DNA of 64,000 nucleotides. It comes from Lentimonas sp. CC4 (GTDB lineage Bacteria > Verrucomicrobiota > Verrucomicrobiia > Opitutales > Coraliomargaritaceae). The notes under the pieces were generated by a model. It was given only the letters and a program-made list of their open reading frames with translations. It made no database searches and had not been told where the DNA came from. The stretch spans positions 62,001 through 126,000 of the forward strand of contig NZ_CACVBO010000001.1 of the NCBI RefSeq assembly GCF_902728235.1, written 5' to 3'. Shown here piece by piece: positions 35,169 through 44,812 of the stretch. Position numbers and translations under genes: made by a program. How positions within the stretch are numbered: position 1 is the first letter of the stretch; every line of letters starts with the position of its first letter.

Positions 35169-35202
35169 TGACACTTAATTTCTTATGACACTTAATTTCT
35201 TA
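35169..35202. repeat. 17-bp perfect tandem duplication
   Basis: TGACACTTAATTTCTTA occurs twice without a gap (35169-35185, 35186-35202), upstream of the transposase start and directly before the remnant frame that follows. It may mark a recombination or insertion boundary. Confidence 0.85.
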
Positions 35203-35381
35203 ATTTCATTCTATGGGAAGACAATGAAGTCTATAACGAGGGTGTGGCAGGCAACCACAACCGCACATTGGCAGGCGGCATTGTCGGGCAATATACTGGC
35301 TCAGCTCATATTAGCAGCACAACGATCGCGTCGCTATATGATATCGGTTATGCTGTTAGGTTTTATGCACTCGGTCCATGA
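35196..35381 (+). pseudogene. 3' remnant of a secreted protein gene
   Basis: In the frame ending at TGA 35379-35381 the sequence reads LWEDNEVYNEGVAGNHNRTL, then AGGIVGQYTGSAHISST and SLYDIGYAVRFYALGP. It has protein-like character and a terminal SLYDIGY phrase like that closing matrixin/leishmanolysin-type secreted proteins, but there is no start codon or signal, and a stop lies just upstream (35193). I read it as a 3' stub whose 5' part was lost at the 17-bp duplication. The short alternative ORF with a start in another frame is not convincing. Confidence 0.5.
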
Positions 35382-35413
35382 GAAGGGGGAACCTAATCAA
35401 TGACTAAAAACAA

Positions 35414-36265
35414 TTATTCGATCGCCCTAACAGTATTGAAATGAACCCTGGTAAAAGCACCATCGCGATCCATCACAGTCAGATTGGTGGGAACATTGAG
35501 CTTACCAATCCTTCTATAGTCAGAATAACGATAATGACTATAGCTACCATCAATAAAGCGATCCTCACGTCTAATGAGCGCTAGATCTGAACGACGAATT
35601 TTTAACTGTGTCTCTATCCCAGAATCAGTTGAGCGAAGAGCTACCACCATGACCTCAACCCCCAGATCTAGTCCAGGCGAACAATGGATGAACTCTGTTG
35701 AGGAGCCAACATGACACGCAAGTAGTTTATCTTCCATCGCTCGAACAAACTCACGAACTCGAGAAATCTCCATCATAACATCATCCCCACCGTGCTCTAG
35801 CTCTCCTCCTTTAAACACAAATCGACCAGAATCATTGGCCTCCAAAAGGCCAAACGTAGCATTACTACAAAAATCAGCAACGCCCGAAAAGACATACACA
35901 CCAAACTCATCCGAGTAGACTCCCTCCAACTCTAACTGGGTCGACAGGAGAAGCTCCGCCCCCCCATTCTCCCTTATATATCCAGTTAAAAACTCATCCC
36001 TCACTTTAGCGGAATCTTCCCCCCGATCAACAGTATCAGCTTCGCCCACACTAGCTTCCGAATCCACATAAAATCCAATCGCCACACAGATACCGAAAAC
36101 ACAAATCCCCAAAAAAACTACAACCGGCATCACGAAATACCAAAAAGCACCAAAACGCCGACGCAACACACTTTCAGACTGATCCTGACCATAATGAAAC
36201 TCACGAAGCGGACACTGTCGAGCACTCGAATCTACCTTCACTCTATTTTGAATTTTACCTTTCAT
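35414..36265 (-). CDS. Single-pass membrane protein of unknown function
   Basis: 283 residues. Polar N-terminus (about 1-40), one membrane helix (about 43-67, FWYFVMPVVVFLGICVFGIC), then an extracytoplasmic domain with three to four cysteines (FCSNATFG, LLACHVGSSTEFIHCSPG) and a beta-rich end (YSHYRYSDYRRIGKLNVPTN). The later part vaguely recalls outer-membrane lipoprotein-sorting-like folds, but I cannot name a family. Two palindromes lie upstream of its start and may control it. A lower-GC island together with the adjacent non-coding stretch. Confidence 0.7.
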   Translation of the reverse strand: MKGKIQNRVKVDSSARQCPLREFHYGQDQSESVLRRRFGAFWYFVMPVVVFLGICVFGICVAIGFYVDSEASVGEADTVDRGEDSAKVRDEFLTGYIRENGGAELLLSTQLELEGVYSDEFGVYVFSGVADFCSNATFGLLEANDSGRFVFKGGELEHGGDDVMMEISRVREFVRAMEDKLLACHVGSSTEFIHCSPGLDLGVEVMVVALRSTDSGIETQLKIRRSDLALIRREDRFIDGSYSHYRYSDYRRIGKLNVPTNLTVMDRDGAFTRVHFNTVRAIE

Positions 36266-36312
36266 AAAAAAAGCGATCCAAGATCAGCATTACGAACTAG
36301 GATGAGCAATGA

Positions 36313-36338
36313 GACTAAGGTGACACGACACCTTAGTC
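36313..36338. promoter_or_regulatory. 10-bp inverted repeat upstream of the membrane-protein gene
   Basis: GACTAAGGTG / CACCTTAGTC separated by six bases. About 48 bp upstream of the minus-strand start at 36265: a plausible operator or leader hairpin. Confidence 0.5.
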
Positions 36339-36353
36339 ACTCGCGACATACAC

Positions 36354-36378
36354 TAATTAACAATACTATTGTTAATTA
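36354..36378. promoter_or_regulatory. 25-bp AT-rich perfect palindrome
   Basis: TAATTAACAATA / TATTGTTAATTA around one central C, with no mismatch. AT-rich perfect dyads of this length upstream of a gene are typical of operators. It lies about 90 bp upstream of the 36265 start. Confidence 0.55.
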
Positions 36379-37024
36379 TTAGCAGAACCATTCCAAGCGC
36401 TAAAAAGCGTTAATTTCCCAAAAGATTAGTCAACATATCTTTAAAAGGTCACACCGTGAACTTAATCGATTGGCCAGCAAAAACAATAAGAGTAAACGCA
36501 ACAAATACAATGATCAGATTTATGCCACTGGAGCTAGAATCGTTGCAAAGTGGAATTAGCTCGCCTCTAAATTCTAGAGGCGGGAATCATATTTCACGCA
36601 GTTTACTTGCACACCGCTATAAAAGCCGGCTTCGGAAGGGGGACACCTTCAAAAGCGCCGAGAATACTGTCGCCACTTTGAATAAATGCCCTGTGGCGAG
36701 CCATTATACTTATTCGGGCGATCAAGTTGCTGTTCACCTCTTGCAATCAACAACGCAAAGAGTCTCGGTAAGACATTACCACTAAAAAATAGGACTTAGG
36801 AGGGAGTAGTTAGAAGTCAGCGGCTGACAATCAGTGTTTTATCGAACAGGCGAATTAAAGCATACACGCTATTGGATAAAGCAGTAGAACCGATGGCGCG
36901 GAAGTAATTATGGCGCACTTACTCAAGTCTCCAAAGCCACAGCAACGAGAGATCTACAAACACTCGCCAAAAGATGAGTTGAACGCGTTGGGCGCCGAAG
37001 CTCTTCGCTACAAAGTCATCCCGC
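36379..37024. other. Gene-free stretch with hairpin and repeated words
   Basis: No credible gene. Contents: hairpin CGCCTCTA/TAGAGGCG (36562-36582); a CGCCAC/GTGGCG pair at about 36671-36703; a repeat GGAGGGAGTAGTTAGAAGTC...CAGTGTTTTAT (36799-36842) shared with 45502-45538; the word AAAAGATGAGTTGAAC (36969-36984) shared with 40768 and 50633. A 109-codon open frame (36456-36785) has unprotein-like composition and was not accepted. Confidence 0.55.
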
Positions 37025-40000
37025 CTACGGCAGATACCAATAGCCAAAGAGGTCTTCCTCGTTGCGAGGGCCGCGTTGCTTGAGCGATTCACTAGGCATC
37101 CAGCCGTCTTCCATTAACATGCCGAGCACAAAGATCGTTGAACTATTCGTCTCGTGAATCGTGAATTCGTTTTGTGCGACGTTCAGTGACGGATGCGCAG
37201 ACCAACGACGGAATACTGGATAATCATCGGGCATTTGGTAGAAAGTCGCAAAGTCTGCTGCATCGTTGCTATTGAAGAGCGGCTTACCATCACCGTCTTT
37301 ACCAATAGGGTAGCTCCACACACGACTCCTTAGCTCGGGGTAAACATGCGATGACGTATTGCCATAAATCGTGATCCCAGGATACGGATCTAGAATACCA
37401 TCATCCATACTACTTTCATGCTGAATCGCACACGGATAGGCCAGCCCGATACCAGTCGTCCAGCTCATTCCCATGGGGTTGGCGCCGAACATGTAAGCGA
37501 GGTTTAATTCGGCAGACCGGACAAGGTCATCATTCGGTGCGATCTGATTACCGATCATGATGACCTTCGCCCGATTGGTCATATCGCTGGCGCCCCAGCT
37601 CATCCAATAATCCTGCTGACGCGGCCAAGACATCTGATACGGCATACTATCATTTAAGACGGCATAATTAGTAGCCGCACCCACCAGGCCCGAGGCGACT
37701 TGTGTCTGCGTGGCAATGGACACGTAGCTGGTTTGCTGAGTCACCTGCGGATTGTAAGCGAGATCGAAATAGAGCCATGGCGAAAAATCACGCTCCGTGT
37801 AAGGCCAAACATAAGGCGCTGGAGAATTGGCATACAGCGCATCCACACCATCTAGATAATTGAGATCTTCAGTTAACAAGTAGAGTTGCACACGTGCCAT
37901 CAGCTCGAACTTATCATTATAATCTGCGGCCTCGGTAAAAGTTAAAGTATAGGCATTGCCCGCGCCCCGATTAGCGGCGGCGTCAATAGTCAGATCGAAC
38001 AGACTGTTCTGCGGATCGACTCCAAAGGCATAAGCCGAGAGCGAGGAAGTCGCGTAAGTTTGCGCAAGAGCGGCATCAAAGGGCTCCAAGGCTCGCGACA
38101 GCTCCGCCGCAGCCGCGGCGTAGATCAAGCTGGACCAGCGCGTGCGTTGCGCAAAACTCCACTGATACGTATCATCATCGATGGTCGGATGTGTCGAGGT
38201 TTCCACCATCCCAGAAACTCCGCCATCTGCATGTTGACTATGCTTCCAAATCCGCAGGCCATACTCCACTTCATCGAGTAGGTCGGGTATGCCATTGCCC
38301 GACTCTGGAATATTCAATTGACCGTCCGTGTATTTCTGCGGTGCGAATTCGTAGAGTTTTAAAAGATCGAAGATCAAATTATAGTGATACAGGTTTCGAT
38401 CATAGTCAGCCGCATCATACCAACCGCCATCCACGACAGTCGTGCTGACATCCGTCACCGTTGTCGCGCCAATGATATCGAAACGAGGCCAGACGACTAG
38501 CTCCTGAGTGCTATCTTGAAGCACCTTTGTCGCGTCTGCCCAGTAAGGGAGCATTTGCGATTCATAGATAGGCTCAGTGTGATGACGAGGACGCGTCCAA
38601 GCCGTATATTGCTTTTCGAGTGCAAAGGATGCCCGCTGATGATATAGCCCACGCATTGCGGTATAAAATGCCTCACCATAAATATCTTCATTCACTCGAA
38701 AAGGCCACGAGCGCCCCACTCCAGGAACGCGAATGTAGTAGGTTCCAGCGGTATTGAGCCCAGTCAGATCGAGTTGGTAAAGCGTCTCTCCATTCATCCA
38801 AGGACGAACCGAGACATCGTTGGCATCCTTTGGATCCATCCGCGATGCATCTTCACGCAGTGTGATTTTACCATCCGCCACACTCCCCTGATAAACGACA
38901 GCACCTGAATTGGCATCGACGACATCGAAACTTACAAGTTGATCGAGTGGTAGAGCACCAAACTCCTGCAAGTAGGCACCCACATAAGCAAAACTAGAAG
39001 ACCTTCCGGGCTGATAACCGATTTGGTTGATCTTGATACTGCGTGCAACAGTCGCATCGTCATCGTATAGGAAGCTGACGTATTTACCATCATCCAGTGT
39101 AATCGTATAGGACTTCCCATCCTGCATCGCTACCGGCATTTCAATATAAGCATAGATACCATAGCGCACGGCATCGTAGCCTGGAGCCACACCATGGTCG
39201 TTCGAAATAAGTGCGGTAGTCACACGGATCGGCTCCAAGGTGGGCGCGTAATCTGGATCGTCCACACTCGACACCGTATAGAAATCGGGATTTCGCATCA
39301 GCGGCTCACTCGTATTTTGCCGAGCGGCCACCAAATGATCCCAGCGCATCTGCTCTAGCTTCGCACGATGCACCCAAGCATCGGTTTCATGGTTTCGCTC
39401 AATCGCATCTTCCACATCCGCAATCGATTCGGAGTATTCCCCACTGGTCAACAGATCCATCTGACTAACAAAATCATCGAACGGATCAACCACTACAATG
39501 ACCCACTGATTCGAGAGCACCAGCAACTGCTCCACTCCACTGCATAAAGGACGCTCAATCGGGGCATTTCCCTCTAACTCTTCCAGCCACGCCTCAGAGG
39601 TATACGGAATCAGCGGTTCACCCTCATTGCCACCAGAATCAACAGGAGGCACCCAGCTCTCCTTAAACACCCTCACATCGGCGACATCGATCGTATGATT
39701 GGCAAGGTCTGAGCCAAAATACAAATATTCAAGTGACTCAAGCGAACAGCCATTCGCCATCAGATCAGCTATGGGCACCACTGCCTCTCGCCACTCGGTA
39801 TCAAGCACCCCTCCCTCGATGTAATTGGCAATCGGAAGCGAAGCACTGCCTCCCATATGCCAACCATAGACTGAAAAGTGATGTGTAGTTCCGACGACCG
39901 AGGCACGCACTTTGAAACGAATCTCATCCGCCCCTAAAAGGTCCGCGCGCCAAGCATCCCCTTGCAGTTCAATACCAGGCGCATGCCATGGGTCAGGGGA

Positions 40001-40696
40001 CCCCTCAAAATACCAGCCGCTCTCCTGAGTCGTATCGGCGACAGGGACACCGTATTTAAAATTAGTCGGATCATTTTCACCGACTCGCGACCCGCTCCAC
40101 AAGATTTCACCAATCAGAGCATTCGAATCGTCAGACGGTTGAGACTCCACAGTCACAGCCCAAACTTCATCAATATCGAAAATATGCTCAGACGGAGCAG
40201 AACCAAAATACAAGGTTTCAACTGCTTCCAGCGAACAGCCATTGGCCATCAAATCCGCGACAGGTATCACAGCTTCGCGCCACTGCGCATCTAATATCCC
40301 TCCCTCTACATAATTGGCGATCGAAAGCGAAGCACTGCCTCCCATATGCCAACCATAGACTGAAAAATCATGCGAAGCGTTCGTAACCGAACTGCGCACC
40401 AGGAAATGAATTTCATCAAACCCCGAAAGGTCCGCCCGCCACACATCGCCCTGCAGCTTGATCCCAGGGCTATGCCAGGGGTCAGGAGTGCCCTGAAAAT
40501 ACCAACCGACCTCCGGCGCTTCAGCCGAAACTGCTGCACCATAAACCAAGTTTGCGGAATCGCTCTCACCTGAGCGTTCCCCATTCCACAAAAGAAGTTC
40601 GTCCGCGCTCACGTAAGAAGAGAAAAAGCCCCCCAGCGCAGTCAATAACAAGACAGCGTAAAGGAGTCGAACAATCGGTATGTATGTCTTCATCAT
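37025..40696 (-). CDS. Secreted glycoside hydrolase family 9 enzyme with duplicated N-terminal domain
   Basis: 1223 residues. Signal peptide (about 1-31), then two copies of a domain of about 150 residues (about 33-185 and 195-350; both contain HMGGSASL and LMANGCSLE) resembling a carbohydrate-binding beta-sandwich. A linker follows, then the GH9-type Ig-like domain (about 555-650, IKINQIGYQPGRSSSFAYVG) and the GH9 (alpha/alpha)6 catalytic domain. Catalytic base site GGWYDAADYDRN (about 757; usual form DAGD) and acid Glu in NEFTIHETNSS (about 1178) are present. Probably cleaves beta-1,4/1,3-glucans or related plant or algal glycans outside the cell; exact substrate unknown. Confidence 0.9.
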   Translation of the reverse strand: MMKTYIPIVRLLYAVLLLTALGGFFSSYVSADELLLWNGERSGESDSANLVYGAAVSAEAPEVGWYFQGTPDPWHSPGIKLQGDVWRADLSGFDEIHFLVRSSVTNASHDFSVYGWHMGGSASLSIANYVEGGILDAQWREAVIPVADLMANGCSLEAVETLYFGSAPSEHIFDIDEVWAVTVESQPSDDSNALIGEILWSGSRVGENDPTNFKYGVPVADTTQESGWYFEGSPDPWHAPGIELQGDAWRADLLGADEIRFKVRASVVGTTHHFSVYGWHMGGSASLPIANYIEGGVLDTEWREAVVPIADLMANGCSLESLEYLYFGSDLANHTIDVADVRVFKESWVPPVDSGGNEGEPLIPYTSEAWLEELEGNAPIERPLCSGVEQLLVLSNQWVIVVVDPFDDFVSQMDLLTSGEYSESIADVEDAIERNHETDAWVHRAKLEQMRWDHLVAARQNTSEPLMRNPDFYTVSSVDDPDYAPTLEPIRVTTALISNDHGVAPGYDAVRYGIYAYIEMPVAMQDGKSYTITLDDGKYVSFLYDDDATVARSIKINQIGYQPGRSSSFAYVGAYLQEFGALPLDQLVSFDVVDANSGAVVYQGSVADGKITLREDASRMDPKDANDVSVRPWMNGETLYQLDLTGLNTAGTYYIRVPGVGRSWPFRVNEDIYGEAFYTAMRGLYHQRASFALEKQYTAWTRPRHHTEPIYESQMLPYWADATKVLQDSTQELVVWPRFDIIGATTVTDVSTTVVDGGWYDAADYDRNLYHYNLIFDLLKLYEFAPQKYTDGQLNIPESGNGIPDLLDEVEYGLRIWKHSQHADGGVSGMVETSTHPTIDDDTYQWSFAQRTRWSSLIYAAAAAELSRALEPFDAALAQTYATSSLSAYAFGVDPQNSLFDLTIDAAANRGAGNAYTLTFTEAADYNDKFELMARVQLYLLTEDLNYLDGVDALYANSPAPYVWPYTERDFSPWLYFDLAYNPQVTQQTSYVSIATQTQVASGLVGAATNYAVLNDSMPYQMSWPRQQDYWMSWGASDMTNRAKVIMIGNQIAPNDDLVRSAELNLAYMFGANPMGMSWTTGIGLAYPCAIQHESSMDDGILDPYPGITIYGNTSSHVYPELRSRVWSYPIGKDGDGKPLFNSNDAADFATFYQMPDDYPVFRRWSAHPSLNVAQNEFTIHETNSSTIFVLGMLMEDGWMPSESLKQRGPRNEEDLFGYWYLP

Positions 40697-40881
40697 TCAC
40701 CTCGGGGGAAGTTAATTATAACTATAGTCCATAATCTGCAATTACGATCTCAATATAGATAAACCTAAAAAGATGAGTTGAACCACGAAGAGACACAAAT
40801 CAGAATTCATAAACACCTCATATACTGCGCATTAGATCTCAAACCTATCAAAAAAAACAAGGCGAGCGCAATGGCTGGTAG

Positions 40882-41319
40882 GTGCAAGGCTTCATCGAAG
40901 GAGTCGATGGCGCAGAGGGCTGGCAATACATCAATCTACATGAGATGTCAGATGCTCCAAGTATGGGTGAAGATCGCCCTGAAATCTTAACTTATTTAGA
41001 ACGTGTCGGTGATGGCAGCGAATTTCGCAACAACACAGAGATGCTCGAACTCTGGTTCAATGAAGACGGCACAGTCAATGAGGCAAAAGTCCTCGCAGCG
41101 GAAAACGCGCACGTGCTCATCACGCCGAGTCGGGCGCGCGCCCTCAAGCTGAACAAGGCCTACCGTGCCATTGTGTTGGAGCAAGATTACATCTACGGTC
41201 GCGATGCAACCTGGACACCACCTCAAAACATACACCCTGAAATCAATAACGAGGCAGCACAAACACTCCCCGAGCAATTCACCTATCCTTACGACATTCG
41301 CTTGAACTGGCAGCAGTGA
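40882..41319 (+). pseudogene. 3' part of an unidentified gene, truncated or interrupted by TAG
   Basis: An open frame of 145 codons with good protein character (FIEGVDGAEGWQYINLHEMS, MLELWFNEDGTVNEAKVLA, YIYGRDATWTPPQNIHPEIN). The only start is a GTG directly preceded in frame by TAG, and the codons before the TAG (ERNGW) continue the sequence style, so a CAG-to-TAG nonsense change or loss of the 5' part is likely. No promoter or ribosome-binding site. No family recognised. Its last 41 bases overlap the end of panE on the other strand. Confidence 0.5.
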
Positions 41320-42241
41320 GTGCCCCAGCCCCTGCTGCCCGTAATTTCAATGTGCTGTAGATGAATTGATTGGCTGGAGTCGGGACTCCCAATGTTTTGC
41401 CTAGACGGACGACTGTCCCATGCATGGCATCCAGTTCCAAGGGGCGACCGCGTTCTAAGTCCTGTAGCATTGAGGCCTTTGCTACGGCGGGATATGAGTC
41501 AATCTTAGCCATTAACTGAGCCTGCGTATCGGCAGGCAACGTGATACCAGAATCCTTGGCCAGCACTGCGACTTCGCCCATGCACTCAAAATACAGGGCA
41601 CGCGTGTCGGGATCCTCACGCGTCTCGCCAAAGCCTTGCCCCGCTACGGATTGCACGCCCATCGTGCCGATCGTCAGTATAAACTTCATCCACAAAGCGA
41701 CGCGTATATCGGTATGATGCTCAACAGCAATGCCTGCCGCATGCAGCACGGCATAGGCCGTAGCCGCCGCGTCTGTATCGTTCGCATTGAGCGCTCCCAG
41801 CAGGATCGGCTTTTCCTCCCCTTGCTGGCGCACGACTCCGGGCGCACTCACAGTCGCGGGTAAATAGGTTAAACCGCCGAGTATCCCCTTCGCCTCTGTT
41901 AAGGCACTCAAGCGCTCAGCACTATCAATGCCATTTTGCAGAGGCAGCACAATCGTCTCGGGGCCTTTGAGCGCACGCAAAGTCGAGCCAAGCGAGTCGA
42001 GATGATAACTCTTGGTGGCGACAATCACTAGATCCACGACACCGACCGTGGACGCATCGTCGGTCGCATGTATCTCCGTCACAGATAGCGTTGAATCATC
42101 GCGCTGCACCGTGAGTCCACGTTCCTGGATCGCCTCCAGTGTCGCTCCACGGGCAATCAAATGCACGGTATTTCCAGCCAATGCCAACTTCGCACCGTAA
42201 TAGCCGCCGAGTGCCCCCACTCCGATGATTCCAATTTTCAT
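41279..42241 (-). CDS. panE: 2-dehydropantoate 2-reductase
   Basis: 320 residues. NADPH-dependent reduction of ketopantoate to pantoate in coenzyme A synthesis (or a related ApbA-family ketoacid reductase). Rossmann start MKIGIIGVGALGGYYGAKLA, motif TKSYH with its Lys, PLQNGID, the catalytic Lys-containing helix ALWMKFILTIGTMGVQSVAG, and LERGRPLELDAMHGTVVRLG. The final about 20 residues (AAGAGALTAASSSECRKDR) look non-homologous and run into the opposing remnant gene, so the natural stop may have been lost. Confidence 0.88.
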   Translation of the reverse strand: MKIGIIGVGALGGYYGAKLALAGNTVHLIARGATLEAIQERGLTVQRDDSTLSVTEIHATDDASTVGVVDLVIVATKSYHLDSLGSTLRALKGPETIVLPLQNGIDSAERLSALTEAKGILGGLTYLPATVSAPGVVRQQGEEKPILLGALNANDTDAAATAYAVLHAAGIAVEHHTDIRVALWMKFILTIGTMGVQSVAGQGFGETREDPDTRALYFECMGEVAVLAKDSGITLPADTQAQLMAKIDSYPAVAKASMLQDLERGRPLELDAMHGTVVRLGKTLGVPTPANQFIYSTLKLRAAGAGALTAASSSECRKDR

Positions 42242-42479
42242 AATGACTAAATCGAAGCACGCTATTTTACAAATCAGATGTGCCTGCTATCGTTTTTAAT
42301 AATCTCTCAGTGATTGTTGTCAATTCGCACAAGGCAATCAGCACTTGTATTACCGCCGTTGGCGTTTCGAGATCACCTTCGCGAGACTTAGCGAGAAAAT
42401 TCATTTCCCATCCAGAGATCTAGATCGTAATAACAAAGAAAGCCACTTGCAGGTGCGCGGTCTTCGCGAAGCAAAGCCC

Positions 42480-43985
42480 CTACAAGAAATCGCTTGTCGC
42501 TGGCAGAGTCAGTGTAAACGAAACCATACCATCCTGATAATCAGCCAATGCGAGATCCCCGCCATGAGCTCGGGCGATTTCGCGAGCGAGGCTCAAACCC
42601 AATCCAGAGCCTGCCCTCGTGCGCGATTTATCAACGCGGTGAAAGCGATTGAAGAGCAAGGCGGCATCGTCTTCAGGTATGACTGGCGATGTGTTACTGA
42701 GCGTAAAAGCAATCATCTCGCCACGCGGTTCTAACCTGAAACGCACATGCCCATCGTCCGATGAATACTTCGCGGCATTCGATGTCATATTGCGAACCGC
42801 TTGATTGAGTAAGGCGACATCAACAGACGCATCTATCCCATCTGGAACACACATTTCAACCCCCAACCCCGGACCCATTATTTCGAAATCTTCACCTGCC
42901 GAACGAATCAATTCACTCAGGTCAACGGTCTGCTTATTGAGCTTAAGCCGCCCTTCATCGGCATGCGCTAAGATGAGTAATTTCTGAGCAACTGATTTCA
43001 GGTTACTAAGCTCCCCCAAGAGCATGCTATAGCGCTGCTGCTCTTCAGACTCGTCTTCAGATGCTTGTATCGCGTTATCAAGCTCCCCCTGCAAAATCGT
43101 CAATGGCGTCTGTAGTTCATGCGCGGCATTTGCACTAAAGTTAATCGCCTGCTGGTAGCTTTTCTCCAACCGTTCAAGCATACCGTTGAATACAACAACA
43201 AGCCGCTCGATCTCGGCATCCTTCGCAACGACAGGAATTCTCTGGCTCAACCCCTTCGCGGTGATTCCCTCCGCCGTATCGGCAATCATCGAAACTGGCC
43301 GCATAGCGCGTGCCGCAAGATACCATCCAGACAAGGCCAATACGATCAATCCCATTGGCATAGCGATCATAAACGTGCTTTGAAACTGATGGATGTCCTG
43401 ATAAAACACCTCCATGTCCATCGCCATCAGCACGGTCATCCCAGGCACACGAAAAGTGCCAACACGCCAATCCCCACTCGCCGTTTCCAATATCTGAAAT
43501 TCGAGCTCTTCGATCTCCACAGGCATCACATGCCTTGGCGGTGGGCGCCCGCCCCGACCACGTCCAGGGTTATAGAGTTCGTCATCTCCGCGCGTATCAG
43601 ACCGATCACGAAAGAGATCTCGTTCGAAAGGATCATTCCTCTCCACTGGTATGACCTCAATTTTAGATAGCAGCGCTACGAGCTCAGGTGGTGCATTTTC
43701 AGAACTGAAAGAGACACCTTGATTCGGATCAGACACCGCTACTGTAATACGAGAGGATGCCTGCTCGCCGTAAATAAAGTTCAGGGACTTATCGAAATTC
43801 TCCCAATAATCTGGAGGCGTCCCCCCACGCAATGACGATTCAGCAAGTGTGCGAACCTCGGAATCCATACGATCAAGGCCTGCATTATATGCGTATGCAA
43901 AAAACAGTAAGCCAAAAGCCGACAACAATGTGCCGGTAATAAGCAGCGAAATAAGTGCAATTTTAGATTTAAATGATAGTTTCAC
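42480..43985 (-). CDS. Membrane sensor histidine kinase
   Basis: 501 residues, GTG start at 43985 overlapping the response-regulator stop (GTGA). Helix 1 (about 8-32), periplasmic sensor (about 33-205) with an Arg/Gly-rich stretch NPGRGRGGRPPPR, helix 2 (about 206-226), HAMP, the H-box SANAAHELQTPLTIL, N-box, and G-box GSGLGLSLAREIARAHGG. EnvZ/CusS-like class. It pairs with the OmpR-type regulator. The periplasmic domain has no family I can name; Ca2+ or other cations are a guess from the neighbouring EF-hand gene. Confidence 0.93.
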   Translation of the reverse strand: MKLSFKSKIALISLLITGTLLSAFGLLFFAYAYNAGLDRMDSEVRTLAESSLRGGTPPDYWENFDKSLNFIYGEQASSRITVAVSDPNQGVSFSSENAPPELVALLSKIEVIPVERNDPFERDLFRDRSDTRGDDELYNPGRGRGGRPPPRHVMPVEIEELEFQILETASGDWRVGTFRVPGMTVLMAMDMEVFYQDIHQFQSTFMIAMPMGLIVLALSGWYLAARAMRPVSMIADTAEGITAKGLSQRIPVVAKDAEIERLVVVFNGMLERLEKSYQQAINFSANAAHELQTPLTILQGELDNAIQASEDESEEQQRYSMLLGELSNLKSVAQKLLILAHADEGRLKLNKQTVDLSELIRSAGEDFEIMGPGLGVEMCVPDGIDASVDVALLNQAVRNMTSNAAKYSSDDGHVRFRLEPRGEMIAFTLSNTSPVIPEDDAALLFNRFHRVDKSRTRAGSGLGLSLAREIARAHGGDLALADYQDGMVSFTLTLPATSDFL

Positions 43986-44656
43986 GGTATCTGTTTTAGA
44001 CGATAGCCGACCCCACGCACGGCCTCAATCAATGAGCCACCCTCGCCTCCGTCGATTTTCCCTCGAACCCGGCGAATATACACATCGACGACGTTGGTCT
44101 GAGGGTCAAAATCATATCCCCAGACATGCTCCAAGAGTTGCGTCCGCGAATACACTCGACCTGGCGATCGCATCAATAGCTCGAGCAAGTTAAACTCTCG
44201 GCTCGTCAACTCTAGGATCTGTTCTCCGCGCAGCACTTCCCTAGTAATCAAGTTCAACGTTAGATCTCCGTGTTTCACCATGCTTAGCTGCTCACCACTG
44301 GCGCGGCGACTGACAGCGATAATACGCGCAATCAATTCCTCCATAAAAAACGGTTTGGCTAGATAGTCATCCGCCCCAAGGTTTAAACCCTCAACACGTT
44401 CATCGAGCCCACTCCGTGCAGTAAGCAAAATGACTGGCACCGTATTCTTCTGCTCACGTAGTCCCCGTAAGATACTCAACCCGTCGCGCCCTGGTAGCAT
44501 AATATCGAGCAGCACGACATCGTAGCTTTCAGTCGAAGCGAGATCGTAGCCCGCATCCCCCTCATTGCAGACATCGACCACGTAACCGCTCTCCTTCAGT
44601 CCTTTCTTAATAAAGGAGGCAATTTTACGATCATCTTCTACTACCAGTATTTTCAT
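43982..44656 (-). CDS. OmpR-family response regulator
   Basis: 224 residues, standard length. Receiver domain with acidic pair VEDD, phospho-acceptor Asp in VVLLDIMLPGRDG, Lys in DDYLAKPF; winged-helix effector with LTSREFNLLELLMRSPGRVY and VDVYIRRVRGKID. Cognate of the histidine kinase overlapping it. Divergent from the EF-hand gene (156 bp). Confidence 0.95.
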   Translation of the reverse strand: MKILVVEDDRKIASFIKKGLKESGYVVDVCNEGDAGYDLASTESYDVVLLDIMLPGRDGLSILRGLREQKNTVPVILLTARSGLDERVEGLNLGADDYLAKPFFMEELIARIIAVSRRASGEQLSMVKHGDLTLNLITREVLRGEQILELTSREFNLLELLMRSPGRVYSRTQLLEHVWGYDFDPQTNVVDVYIRRVRGKIDGGEGGSLIEAVRGVGYRLKQIP

Positions 44657-44703
44657 GCTCTATAGTTACCAGATCCACCCCACGAGCTGCGATTTATTAA
44701 TTA

Positions 44704-44757
44704 TTACAATTCAGTCATTTTCCAACGACGTTTCCTGTCATTTTCACCTGTTGTAAT
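44704..44757. promoter_or_regulatory. Candidate response-regulator sites between regulator and EF-hand gene
   Basis: Direct repeats GTCATTTTC at 44714-44722 and 44737-44745 (23 bp apart, about two helical turns, as for tandem OmpR-type sites) lie inside an inverted pair ATTACAA (44704-44710) / TTGTAAT (44751-44757). Placement between the divergent genes suggests control of the EF-hand gene and autoregulation. Confidence 0.45.
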
Positions 44758-44812
44758 GGTTCTCGTCTAAAGGAAAACCAATCAACGATAACCCCAAAAA
44801 AAGGACACACTC

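Noticed and set aside
34129-35202. Complete insertion sequence with terminal repeats
   Set aside because: IS200-like/RAYT genes lack inverted ends; only a 17-bp tandem duplication on one side was seen and no matching copy on the other.
35185-35403. 72-codon frame starting at 35185
   Set aside because: The alternative frame ending at 35381 has clear protein character; this one is its shadow.
36456-36785. 109-codon open frame in the gene-free region
   Set aside because: No ribosome-binding site, no recognisable domain, contains a hairpin and repeat words; composition not protein-like.
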